Shown here: positions 7,849 to 15,193 of the stretch, piece by piece | Layout of the letters: each line of letters starts with the position of its first letter | How positions within the stretch are numbered: the first letter of the stretch is position 1 | NCBI GenBank assembly: GCA_910579735.1 | Contig: CAJTUZ010000007.1 | Coordinates: 1 to 40,598, forward strand | Reading direction: 5' to 3' | Source: an uncultured Lachnospiraceae bacterium | GTDB lineage: Bacteria > Bacillota > Clostridia > Lachnospirales > Lachnospiraceae | DNA length: 40,598 nt | Program-made: the position numbers and the translations under genes | The notes under the pieces: model-generated | Seen by the model: the letters and a program-made list of their open reading frames with translations, nothing else | The model's database searches: none | Told to the model about the DNA's origin: nothing

Positions 7849-8865
7849 ATGAAGAAACAGAATCTTTTGAAAAAAATATTAAGCACCCGCGGCATGGGTG
7901 GCGCATTGACCGCTTTTGCAGGTCTGATCGTTATTTATATTGCATTCGGCATTATTAATCCTACCGTTTTTTCGGGTCAGAATATCATGAATCTGCTCCG
8001 TTCCATGTCAAAATATCTGCTGATCGGTATCGGACAAAGTTACATTCTGATCACGGGAAATATCGATCTGTCGATCGGCTCCGTAGCGGGTATGAGCGCC
8101 ATGATCTCCGCAACGCTTATGACAAGGGGCGTACATCCGCTGTTAGCGATTCTGATCACATTTTTATGCTGTATGGTGATCGGTGTATTAAACGGGCTGC
8201 TGGTAGGAAAATGGAAACTGCCGCCGTTTATCGCAACACTGGGCACTATGTTTGTGGCAAGAGGCGTGGCCTACATTGTAAACGGAAACAGAAATACGGA
8301 TGCCATTACCTCCGGCATCGGTAAAGAGGCGGGAGAGACTTTCCAGAATGTCTTCTATTACGGTAAAACGTTTGGGATCTATAATACGTTCTGGATCGCC
8401 ATGATCCTTTTTCTCATATTTTTCTTCCTGTTGTCCAAAACAAGGACAGGACGCCATATTTATGCGATCGGCTCTAATGTGGATGCGGCGAAACTTTCCG
8501 GCGTCAGCGTTTTTGCAACGACGACAAAGGCTTATCTTGTCAGTGCATTCTGTTCTTTCGTAGTCGGACTGATCCTGTGCGGTCAGGCAGGCATGGGAAA
8601 TATGGAAGCCGGCAATATGTATGAGATGTATGGTGTGGCCGCAGGCGTGATCGGCGGCGTGTCACCGCTTGGCGGAACGGGTATTCTGCTGGGGACTCTG
8701 GCGGGCGCTGCCGTATGGCAGACGTTGGAGAACGGTTTGAATATGATCGGCGCGCAGGTCGGTATTCAGCGTCTTGTAATCGGTATTATCGTTGTATTTG
8801 CGGTTCTTTTGGACGTAGTGGTGCGCAGCGGATCCTATAAAAAGAAAAAAGCGGCCAAAAAATAA
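7849..8865 (+). CDS. Sugar ABC importer permease (RbsC family)
   Basis: A 338-residue, strongly hydrophobic protein with about eight to ten membrane helices, of the BPD_transp_2 family. Family motifs include GQSYILITGNIDLSIGSVAG in the N-terminal half and GVAAGVIGGVSPLGGTGILL near the C-terminus. It would form a homodimeric membrane channel with the tandem ATPase encoded 3 bases upstream. The C-terminus is basic (SYKKKKAAKK). An AGGGAGG ribosome binding site overlaps the end of the previous gene. Only one permease gene is present, as expected for ribose/xylose-type systems. Confidence 0.94.
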   Translation: MKKQNLLKKILSTRGMGGALTAFAGLIVIYIAFGIINPTVFSGQNIMNLLRSMSKYLLIGIGQSYILITGNIDLSIGSVAGMSAMISATLMTRGVHPLLAILITFLCCMVIGVLNGLLVGKWKLPPFIATLGTMFVARGVAYIVNGNRNTDAITSGIGKEAGETFQNVFYYGKTFGIYNTFWIAMILFLIFFFLLSKTRTGRHIYAIGSNVDAAKLSGVSVFATTTKAYLVSAFCSFVVGLILCGQAGMGNMEAGNMYEMYGVAAGVIGGVSPLGGTGILLGTLAGAAVWQTLENGLNMIGAQVGIQRLVIGIIVVFAVLLDVVVRSGSYKKKKAAKK

Positions 8866-8935
8866 AAAAGTAAGAAGGAAGCAGAATAATCTGACAGACA
8901 GCCGGTACAGGCGAAAAAACAGACAGAAATCAGAA

Positions 8936-8956
8936 TTAGCCACCGCAAGGTGCTAA
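8936..8956 (+). other. Short hairpin with GCAA tetraloop before the binding-protein gene
   Basis: TTAG(C)CACC-GCAA-GGTGCTAA can fold into an 8-bp stem with one bulged C and a GNRA-type loop, 27 bases before the ATG at 8984. In importer operons the binding protein is needed in excess, and stem-loops near the 5' end of its cistron often stabilise that mRNA part. This role is inferred. The 118-bp gap 8866-8983 shows no strong promoter. Confidence 0.45.
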
Positions 8957-8983
8957 GATAAAATTTTAAAGGAGGATTTTGGT

Positions 8984-10804
8984 ATGAAAAAGTTATTGGC
9001 AGTATTGTGTTCATTGTGCATGATGGCGGCAATGCTCACAGGATGCGGCGGTAATGGAAATGGAGATGCGGTGCAGACGGCTTCTACGGATGAAAACAAA
9101 GCAGCGGCAGATACCGATACAATGATCGCATTAATCACCATGGACTCTATCGACCAGCACTGGGTAACCTTAAATGAAGGGGCTCAGAAAGCGGCAGCGG
9201 AACTCGGCGTTACCGTACAGTTTATGGCGCCCAATACAAAAGACGATGCGCAGCAGATTGAATGTGTGAATAATGCAGTCAGCGCGGGTGCAAAAGCAAT
9301 TATTGTTGCGGCAAACGGCCCGGATGCGATTTCATCCGCATTGAAGGAAGCGGCGGACAAAGGCGTTAAGATCGTTTATGTGGATTCACCGGCCAATGTG
9401 GATGCAGAGGCAACGTTCTCTACGGATAACAATGCGGCAGGAAAGACAGCAGGCGAAGAAATGAAGAAAGCGCTTGCAGAGAACAATATTACAAGCGGTA
9501 CGATCGGTATCATCAATGTGAATGCGGCAACGGATTCCTGCGTGATGAGAGAAGAAGGTTTCCGCTCGGCATTTGAAGGAACGGACTTTGAACTTCTTGA
9601 GACACAGTACGGAGAAGGTGATGCGGCGAAATCCCAGAGCATCGCGGAAAATTATATTACACAGGGCGTAGTCGGCATCTTCGGCTGCAACGAAGGTTCT
9701 ACGACGGGCGCGGGCAATGCGATCAAAGCGTCAGGCGGCGCTTCCGTAATCGGCGTAGGTTTCGATAAATCCGATGCCATTATGGGATTGATAGACGGCG
9801 GCTTCTTACGCTGTACCATGGCGCAGAATCCTGATGTCATGGGATATGAAGGCGTAAAAGCGGCAGTGAAGGCAATCGGCGGTGAAAGTTTTGGCGGAGC
9901 CGTTACGGATACGGGCGTTTCCGTTTTGATGAAAGAAGGCGGCGCAGAACCGGCCGCATCTGCGGATGCAGCGGCTTCCAAAGAGTGGAAGATTGCGCTG
10001 ATCACCATGGATTCTATCGACCAGCACTGGGTGACTTTGAATGAAGGCGCACAGGAGAAAGCGGCGGAACTTGGCGTTACCGTAACATTCATGTCTCCGA
10101 ATACCAAGGATGACGCACAGCAGATCGAATGTGTCAATAACGCGGTCGCAGGCGGATATGATGCGATCATGGTCGCGGCAAACGGCCCGGATGCGATTTC
10201 CTCCGCATTGAAGGAAGCGGCGGACAAAGGCGTTAAGATCGTTTATGTGGATTCACCGGCCAATGTGGATGCAGAGGCAACGTTCTCTACGGATAACAAT
10301 GCGGCAGGAAAGACAGCAGGCGAAGAAATGAAGAAAGCGCTTGCAGAGAACAATATTACAAGCGGTACGATCGGTATCATCAATGTGAATGCGGCAACGG
10401 ATTCCTGCGTGATGAGAGAAGAAGGTTTCCGCTCGGCATTTGAAGGAACGGACTTTGAACTTCTTGAGACACAGTACGGAGAAGGTGATGCGGCGAAATC
10501 CCAGAGCATCGCGGAAAATTATATTACACAGGGTGTAGTCGGCATCTTCGGCTGCAACGAAGGTTCTACAACAGGTGCAGGCAATGCGATCAAGGCTTCA
10601 GGCAATGCCGATATCATCGGCGTAGGTTTTGATAAATCCGACGCGATCCAGGGACTGATCGCTGATGGTCATCTGCTTGCTACTATGGCGCAGAATCCTG
10701 ACAAAATGGGTTCTATGGGCGTGGAAGCATGCGTGAAGGCTCTGGAAGGAGAAGCGCTTGGCGGAGTCGTTACGGATACCGGTGTTTCCGTTCTGACTCA
10801 ATAA
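8984..10804 (+). CDS. Lipoprotein with two fused sugar-binding domains (PBP1/Peripl_BP_4)
   Basis: A 606-residue lipoprotein: signal peptide MKKLLAVLCSLCMMAAMLTGC with lipobox LTGC, then a low-complexity linker, then two complete type-1 periplasmic-binding domains (about residues 47-325 and 336-606). The domains are joined by an Ala-rich linker (GGAEPAASADAAASKEW). Each carries ALITMDSIDQHWVTLNEGAQ, the NGPDAISSALKEAADKGVKI segment and GFDKSDAI. Binding proteins of this family normally have one such domain and about 320-360 residues. The strong ribosome binding site AAAGGAGG and the position after the ATPase and permease genes mark it as the receptor of this importer. Residues 118-228 and 407-517 are encoded by identical DNA. 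Confidence 0.95.
   Translation: MKKLLAVLCSLCMMAAMLTGCGGNGNGDAVQTASTDENKAAADTDTMIALITMDSIDQHWVTLNEGAQKAAAELGVTVQFMAPNTKDDAQQIECVNNAVSAGAKAIIVAANGPDAISSALKEAADKGVKIVYVDSPANVDAEATFSTDNNAAGKTAGEEMKKALAENNITSGTIGIINVNAATDSCVMREEGFRSAFEGTDFELLETQYGEGDAAKSQSIAENYITQGVVGIFGCNEGSTTGAGNAIKASGGASVIGVGFDKSDAIMGLIDGGFLRCTMAQNPDVMGYEGVKAAVKAIGGESFGGAVTDTGVSVLMKEGGAEPAASADAAASKEWKIALITMDSIDQHWVTLNEGAQEKAAELGVTVTFMSPNTKDDAQQIECVNNAVAGGYDAIMVAANGPDAISSALKEAADKGVKIVYVDSPANVDAEATFSTDNNAAGKTAGEEMKKALAENNITSGTIGIINVNAATDSCVMREEGFRSAFEGTDFELLETQYGEGDAAKSQSIAENYITQGVVGIFGCNEGSTTGAGNAIKASGNADIIGVGFDKSDAIQGLIADGHLLATMAQNPDKMGSMGVEACVKALEGEALGGVVTDTGVSVLTQ
9335..9666 (+). repeat. Identical 332-bp direct repeat, copy 1
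   Basis: Bases 9335-9666 are identical to 10202-10533, including all third codon positions; the offset is 867 bp (289 codons). DNA on both sides encodes similar protein but differs at many silent sites. The sharp borders point to recent gene conversion between the two halves of the fused gene. Confidence 0.93.
10202..10533 (+). repeat. Identical 332-bp direct repeat, copy 2
   Basis: Second copy of the identical tract inside the double-domain binding-protein gene (see 9335-9666). One difference lies just outside each border (9334 A versus 10201 C; 9667 C versus 10534 T). Confidence 0.93.
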
Positions 10805-10854
10805 GAACCGGTTTAACGGGAAATACTGTAAGGTGAAATTTGTTAATCAGAAAC

Positions 10855-10893
10855 AGGAGATGGGCTCAAAACCCATCTCTTGTTGAATTATTT
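10855..10893 (+). terminator. Probable terminator after the sugar ABC operon
   Basis: GAGATGGG (10857-10864), a 7-base loop and CCCATCTC (10872-10879) form a perfect 8-bp stem extendable by a G-U and an A-U pair. It is followed by the T-rich but interrupted tail TTGTTGAATTATTT. The T-run is imperfect, so some read-through into the regulator genes is likely. Confidence 0.55.
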
Positions 10894-10911
10894 GCAGACA
10901 AATGTTAAGAT
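10883..10911 (+). promoter_or_regulatory. Possible extended -10 promoter of the regulator genes
   Basis: TTGAAT (10883-10888), 17 bp, then TGT-TAAGAT (-10 at 10906-10911, preceded by the TGn element) match consensus in four of six positions each. It would start transcription near 10918, 38 bases before the response-regulator ATG. Confidence 0.4.
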
Positions 10912-10955
10912 TAAAGTCAATTGCTTGGAAGAGCAGAATAGATGAGGGATGACTT

Positions 10956-12542
10956 ATGTGGAAGGTGATCATAGCAGATGACGAGAAACTGATATGCAGA
11001 CTCGTAGAAACATTGGTCGATTGGAAAAGTCTGGATATGGAGCTTGCGGGACGGGCGGAGAATGGTATGGAGGCGTTAGAGCTGGTGCGGAATCTGCATC
11101 CTGATATTTTGATCACCGATATCCGTATGCCGGGATGCAATGGACTGGATCTGATCAGGCAGGCGCGGGAACTCAGTCCCGATATCGAGATCATCATCAT
11201 CAGCGGTTATGCACATTTTGAATATGCGCAGACGGCGATTGCCTACGGGGTAGGCAATTATATTCTAAAGCCGATCAAACAGGACGAACTGAATGAAACT
11301 TTGCAGAAAATAGCCGGACGATTGCGGAAAAATCAGCTGAATCTGCCCGGCATAAAGTCCGTTTACAGAAACAGTCAGAATGACCTGAAGCGGCTGCGTG
11401 AAGGCCTCGTGAAGGATATTCTGGATGGGAACGGGAACCTGACGGCGGAAGAACTGATCCGGAATTACCATTTTCATATCGAAGACGGCATATTCCAGGC
11501 ATTCCTGTTAAAGATAGATTGTGACATTCATAAAATAGAAGAACCGGCGTTTTCCATAATCAGACGAAAAGCCGAGGAAATATTTCAATCGACAGTGGCA
11601 TCTGTCTGCATTGAAAGCCTTCTTGGATTTCAGGAGTATACCGGGTGCGGCATTCTGAATTATCCGCCGGAAAATAAAGACAGTGTACGGTATCGTCTGC
11701 GGGAATTCCTGCAGCAGCTGGAAGCCTGCAAAAATCTGTTCGGTAAGGTCGAATTTTCATTAGGACTGGGAAAATATACGGAAGAAGCAGACGGACTCGT
11801 CCGGTCTGCGGAAGAGGCGCGGCTTGCAGTAGAAGAACGTCTGATAGAAGGCTGCGGCAGGATGCTTGAGCGGATACCGCAAAGCTCCGGCGTACAGAAG
11901 CAGATCCTGTTAGATCGCTATGTGAAGGGGATAGAACATGCGATAGATGTTCTGGACGCAAAAGAAGCGGTGCGTGCAGGCGCAGAGCTTAAAACCACGG
12001 TGATGGCCGTGCCGGATATATGCGGACGGGAGATCCTGGACATCGTCCTGCATGCGGGAAAGCTGCTTGTATTGAGAATAGGCGGCAGTTACGCCGAGAA
12101 AATACAATATGATTTTGAAACGGGATGCAGGCAGTGCAGTAAAGTGGACGATCTGTTCTGTGAACTGGGGAAATTACAGGAAAACCTCATAACCGAACTG
12201 CAAAAAAGCAAAGAGAACGAGACGACAAGGCCGGTCAGACTGGCAAAGCAGCTGATCATGGAAAATTATCAAAGAAATATAACGTTGGATGAGATCTGTG
12301 AAGCGGTCGGATTCAGTTCTGCATATTTCAGCGCTATGTTCAAAAAAGTGACGGGGGAAGGTTTTTCAAAGTATCTGACAAGGGTACGTATAGATAAAGC
12401 CAAGGAACTGCTCAGAGAAACGAACATGCCGGTGTCGGAAGTATGTGAGGCGGTAGGATACAATGACAGAAAGCATTTTACCCAGACATTTCATAAAGCG
12501 ACAGGGGTAAATCCCGCTGAATTCCGCAGGCTGTACGGCTGA
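10956..12542 (+). CDS. YesN-type response regulator with AraC DNA-binding domain
   Basis: A 528-residue regulator. The receiver domain (residues 1-120) has the acidic pair DDE, the phosphorylation site D55 in ILITDIRMPG, and K in YILKPIKQ. The long middle region (about 130-410) lacks a recognised motif. The C-terminal AraC domain (about 425-528) has two helix-turn-helix units, including DEICEAVGFSSAYFSAMFKK and VCEAVGYNDRKHFTQTFHKA. The paired YesM-type kinase begins 17 bp downstream. AraC-type domains bind direct repeats, so the CCCCCT repeats before the sugar operon are a plausible target. GAGGGATG precedes the ATG. Confidence 0.94.
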   Translation: MWKVIIADDEKLICRLVETLVDWKSLDMELAGRAENGMEALELVRNLHPDILITDIRMPGCNGLDLIRQARELSPDIEIIIISGYAHFEYAQTAIAYGVGNYILKPIKQDELNETLQKIAGRLRKNQLNLPGIKSVYRNSQNDLKRLREGLVKDILDGNGNLTAEELIRNYHFHIEDGIFQAFLLKIDCDIHKIEEPAFSIIRRKAEEIFQSTVASVCIESLLGFQEYTGCGILNYPPENKDSVRYRLREFLQQLEACKNLFGKVEFSLGLGKYTEEADGLVRSAEEARLAVEERLIEGCGRMLERIPQSSGVQKQILLDRYVKGIEHAIDVLDAKEAVRAGAELKTTVMAVPDICGREILDIVLHAGKLLVLRIGGSYAEKIQYDFETGCRQCSKVDDLFCELGKLQENLITELQKSKENETTRPVRLAKQLIMENYQRNITLDEICEAVGFSSAYFSAMFKKVTGEGFSKYLTRVRIDKAKELLRETNMPVSEVCEAVGYNDRKHFTQTFHKATGVNPAEFRRLYG

Positions 12543-12559
12543 AAGAGCAGAGGAAGACA

Positions 12560-13609
12560 ATGAGAAACGACAAGTATAAATACTTATCTAACAGATTTTT
12601 GATCGTAGGATCGGCAGGTATCGTTCTGATTATCTGTATGCTGATCCTGCTTTGTGCGGCGTCTCTGTCTACAGATGGCGCCTTTTTGGGCTGGGCGGCT
12701 GTCTGTATGGCGGTCTTTGCGCTCCTTTTATGGATCAGCGTTGTATGGATCATCAAGCCTTACCGCAGGATGGAGCAGAGTACCCGTTTGTTTCTGGAGG
12801 GTTATACAACGAATAATCTGTCCGGGATAGATGAAACATATCTGACGCCATCAAGTCGTTTTATGGAGGAACGCCTGCAGAGAATGCTGGATTCTTCGGA
12901 ACTGCTCAAGCTGAATAAACGGCAGGCGCAGTATCTGGCCCTCCAGAATCAGATCAATCCTCATTTTTTATATAATACATTAGAAAGCATCAGAAGCGAA
13001 GCGCTGATCGCGGGACTTACGAGTGTGTCGGATATGACGGAGGCGCTGGCTGCTTTTTTCAGATATACGATCAGTAAAGTTGAAAATTTGGTATCCGTGG
13101 AGGAAGAACTGCAAAACTGCGAGACATATTTTAAAATACAGCGTTACCGTTTCGGCGAAAGAGTACAGCTTATAATAGAATGCGACAGCGAGGAAAAAGA
13201 AGAAATTTATCGCTGCAGACTGCCCAAGCTTACCATGCAGCCGATTCTGGAAAACAGTATTATCCACGGGACGGAATGCAAGATCGGAGTCGGTCATTTA
13301 AAGATCCGTCTGGAGAAGACGGGCAGGCGGCTTTTGATCAGGATATCGGATGATGGCGTCGGAATGGACGGGAAAGCTTTGGCTGATATGAATGAAAGAC
13401 TGCAAAAGAGCGCACGGATCATGTCAAATCAGGAGTCGGAGACAAAGGGCGGGATCGCTCTTATCAATGTGAACAACAGGATACATCTTCTTTTCGGAGA
13501 AGAGTACGGCCTGCATGTATTTTCCATGCCGGGCGTTGGAACGGATGTGGAGATATCGCTGCCGGTCGTAACAAGCGACAGAGCGGACATGACATACAAC
13601 GTTGAATAA
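12560..13609 (+). CDS. YesM-type sensor histidine kinase lacking an extracellular sensor domain
   Basis: A 349-residue kinase of the LytS/YesM class. Two membrane helices (about residues 13-35 and 41-65) are separated by only a handful of residues (STDGAF). The large extracytoplasmic sensor of typical YesM proteins (near 600 residues in all) is therefore absent. A short linker leads to the phosphoacceptor H135 in QINPHFLYNTLES. The HATPase domain has the N-box MQPILENSIIHG, ISDDGVGMD and the G-box TKGGIALINVNNR. It must phosphorylate the YesN-type regulator encoded upstream. With no visible sensor, its input probably comes from a partner such as the importer or the ABC-like protein encoded next. 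AGAGGAAG precedes the ATG. Confidence 0.93.
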   Translation: MRNDKYKYLSNRFLIVGSAGIVLIICMLILLCAASLSTDGAFLGWAAVCMAVFALLLWISVVWIIKPYRRMEQSTRLFLEGYTTNNLSGIDETYLTPSSRFMEERLQRMLDSSELLKLNKRQAQYLALQNQINPHFLYNTLESIRSEALIAGLTSVSDMTEALAAFFRYTISKVENLVSVEEELQNCETYFKIQRYRFGERVQLIIECDSEEKEEIYRCRLPKLTMQPILENSIIHGTECKIGVGHLKIRLEKTGRRLLIRISDDGVGMDGKALADMNERLQKSARIMSNQESETKGGIALINVNNRIHLLFGEEYGLHVFSMPGVGTDVEISLPVVTSDRADMTYNVE

Positions 13610-13636
13610 AGAAGCGTATTCAGCGATGGATTTGCA

Positions 13637-13654
13637 TGCGCGCCGCAGCGCGCA
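13637..13654 (+). other. GC-rich hairpin before the ABC-like gene
   Basis: TGCGCGC-CGCA-GCGCGCA is a perfect 7-bp G/C stem with a 4-base loop, 12 bases before the ATG at 13667. No T-run follows, so termination is unlikely. In the mRNA it would sit beside the weak ribosome binding site and could lower or tune translation of the ABC-like protein. Confidence 0.6.
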
Positions 13655-13666
13655 GATGGGTTGACG

Positions 13667-15193
13667 ATGAAAGAAGAAATGCTGCGCATGGAGCGTGTAA
13701 CATACATCAATCAGGGAATTGCCGGTCTGGAGAATTTCAGCATGACGATCCGGGCGGGAGAAATTCTGGGACTTGTGCCTGTTAATAACGATGGACTGGA
13801 AACACTTTTTACCCTGTTAAAACACAACCTCCCTCTGCATTACGGTTATATTTATTACAGAGAAAAGCTGGTAAACGAGTGGAGCAATCCGAAAGGCGGC
13901 GCCAACCGTATCAGCATCATCCGGACCGAAAGCAGTCTGGCAAAGGATCTGACTGTGGCAGATAATATCTTTGTGCTGCGTCCCGGATTCAGGAAATGGT
14001 TTATGAAGCCGTCGCTGCTCAGGCAGCAGCTGCTTCCGTTTACGCAGGAGATCGGCGTTTCCATTGAGGCGGACGCCTATATAGATGAGCTGACGGTCTT
14101 TGAAAAGTTTGTTGTAGAGCTTTTAAAGGCGGTGGTCGCAGGAAGCAGGCTGATCGTTTTGGAAAGTATCAGTACGTATATCAGTGACAGCGAACTGATG
14201 AAACTGCATGAGATTCTCAGATTTTATGCCAAAAGAGATATTTCCTTTCTGTATATATCGGTGCATTTTGAAGAGACCAGACAGTTCTGTGACCGCTCTG
14301 TTCTTATGGAAGACGGCCATATTCTCAAGTATTTTGAAGCGGAGGACAATGTTGCCGACAAGCTGTTTCTGCCCTGTGTAAAAGATTATGATAATTGGGT
14401 CAGGCGGCAGCATGATATATCGGATGAAGACAGAGGGCAGAAAGCGGCGTTTGAGATCGATTCCCTGTATCACGGCAATCTGCGCAATCTGAATCTGCGG
14501 GTTAATGCAGGAGAGTGTGTTGTCATACAGGATATGGACAACTATGCTATGGAAGATATTCTTTCTCTTTTGGAAAAACCAAAGGCCAGAAGCGGCCGGA
14601 TCATTGTGGACGGACGGCCTCTTACCAGTGTCAGGGACAGAAAAGCGGCCGTCATACGGGAACTTCCTGCGGAGACAATGATCTTTGAGAGCATGAGTTA
14701 TCTGGATAACCTGTGCTTTAATATGGATCATCGGTTTAAAAAGGTATGGCGTTCCAAAGGGGTGCAAAAGAGTATCGTGAGCGAATACGGAGCATTGCTC
14801 GGAGAAGATGTGTTTTATAAACGGATAAGAGATCTTACGATCAAACAAAAGTATGATCTGGTATATACAAGGATATTGCTGCAAAATCCCGGCGTAGTAT
14901 TCTGTGTACAGCCGTTTAAGAAGGCGGACGTATCAGTCAGAAGCCATATATGGGAACTTTTGGAACGTTTCCTGCAAAAAGGGATCGCTGTGGTGATTCT
15001 TGCCGTCAACCTGGCGGATGCGCTGGCTCTGGCAGACAGGCTGATCAGGATAAAGCATGGTACCGTCCATGAAGTCTACAACAAGGAAGATTTTATCAAA
15101 CTGCCTGCCAATACGCCCTGGCTGTATCTGTATCAAGAAAAATATGCAGAGACGGAATTCAGAAACGATCAGGCGCCGCCTCCGTGTCCTTAG
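13667..15193 (+). CDS. RbsA-like tandem ABC protein with lost ATP-binding motifs
   Basis: A 508-residue protein whose whole length follows the RbsA/MglA plan of two ABC domains, but the catalytic motifs are gone. In the first half Walker A reads GLVPVNNDGLETL, with no Lys-Ser/Thr. The signature is replaced by DELTVFEKFVVELLKAVV. Walker B is LIVLESISTYI (no Asp-Glu), and the H-loop region is YISVHFEE. In the second half Walker A is replaced by VVIQDMDNYAMEDIL, SGG by IRDLTIKQKYDLVY, and Walker B by VVFCVQPFKKADV. The frame is intact, arguing for a kept non-enzymatic role. It follows the YesN/YesM genes. A weak ribosome binding site makes the exact start (13667, TTG 13661 or ATG 13679) uncertain. 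Its last 35 bases overlap the opposing gene. Confidence 0.85.
   Translation: MKEEMLRMERVTYINQGIAGLENFSMTIRAGEILGLVPVNNDGLETLFTLLKHNLPLHYGYIYYREKLVNEWSNPKGGANRISIIRTESSLAKDLTVADNIFVLRPGFRKWFMKPSLLRQQLLPFTQEIGVSIEADAYIDELTVFEKFVVELLKAVVAGSRLIVLESISTYISDSELMKLHEILRFYAKRDISFLYISVHFEETRQFCDRSVLMEDGHILKYFEAEDNVADKLFLPCVKDYDNWVRRQHDISDEDRGQKAAFEIDSLYHGNLRNLNLRVNAGECVVIQDMDNYAMEDILSLLEKPKARSGRIIVDGRPLTSVRDRKAAVIRELPAETMIFESMSYLDNLCFNMDHRFKKVWRSKGVQKSIVSEYGALLGEDVFYKRIRDLTIKQKYDLVYTRILLQNPGVVFCVQPFKKADVSVRSHIWELLERFLQKGIAVVILAVNLADALALADRLIRIKHGTVHEVYNKEDFIKLPANTPWLYLYQEKYAETEFRNDQAPPPCP

Noticed and set aside
8866..8983. Separate promoter for the binding-protein gene
   Set aside because: TAAAAT (8959-8964) has only a poor -35 (TTAGCC). 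A hairpin and operon read-through explain the region equally well.
9652..10227. 191-codon open frame on the minus strand, and duplicated 88-codon frames at 9376 and 10243
   Set aside because: They are mirrors of the binding-protein gene. The duplicated pair merely reflects the 332-bp repeat.
9335..10533. CRISPR-like or insertion-sequence repeat
   Set aside because: The repeat is coding, in frame, and part of two homologous protein domains, so it is an internal gene duplication.
14123..14884. 253-codon open frame on the minus strand
   Set aside because: It lies inside the ABC-like gene. The plus-strand frame follows the RbsA plan throughout, whereas this one shows no family motif or start signal.
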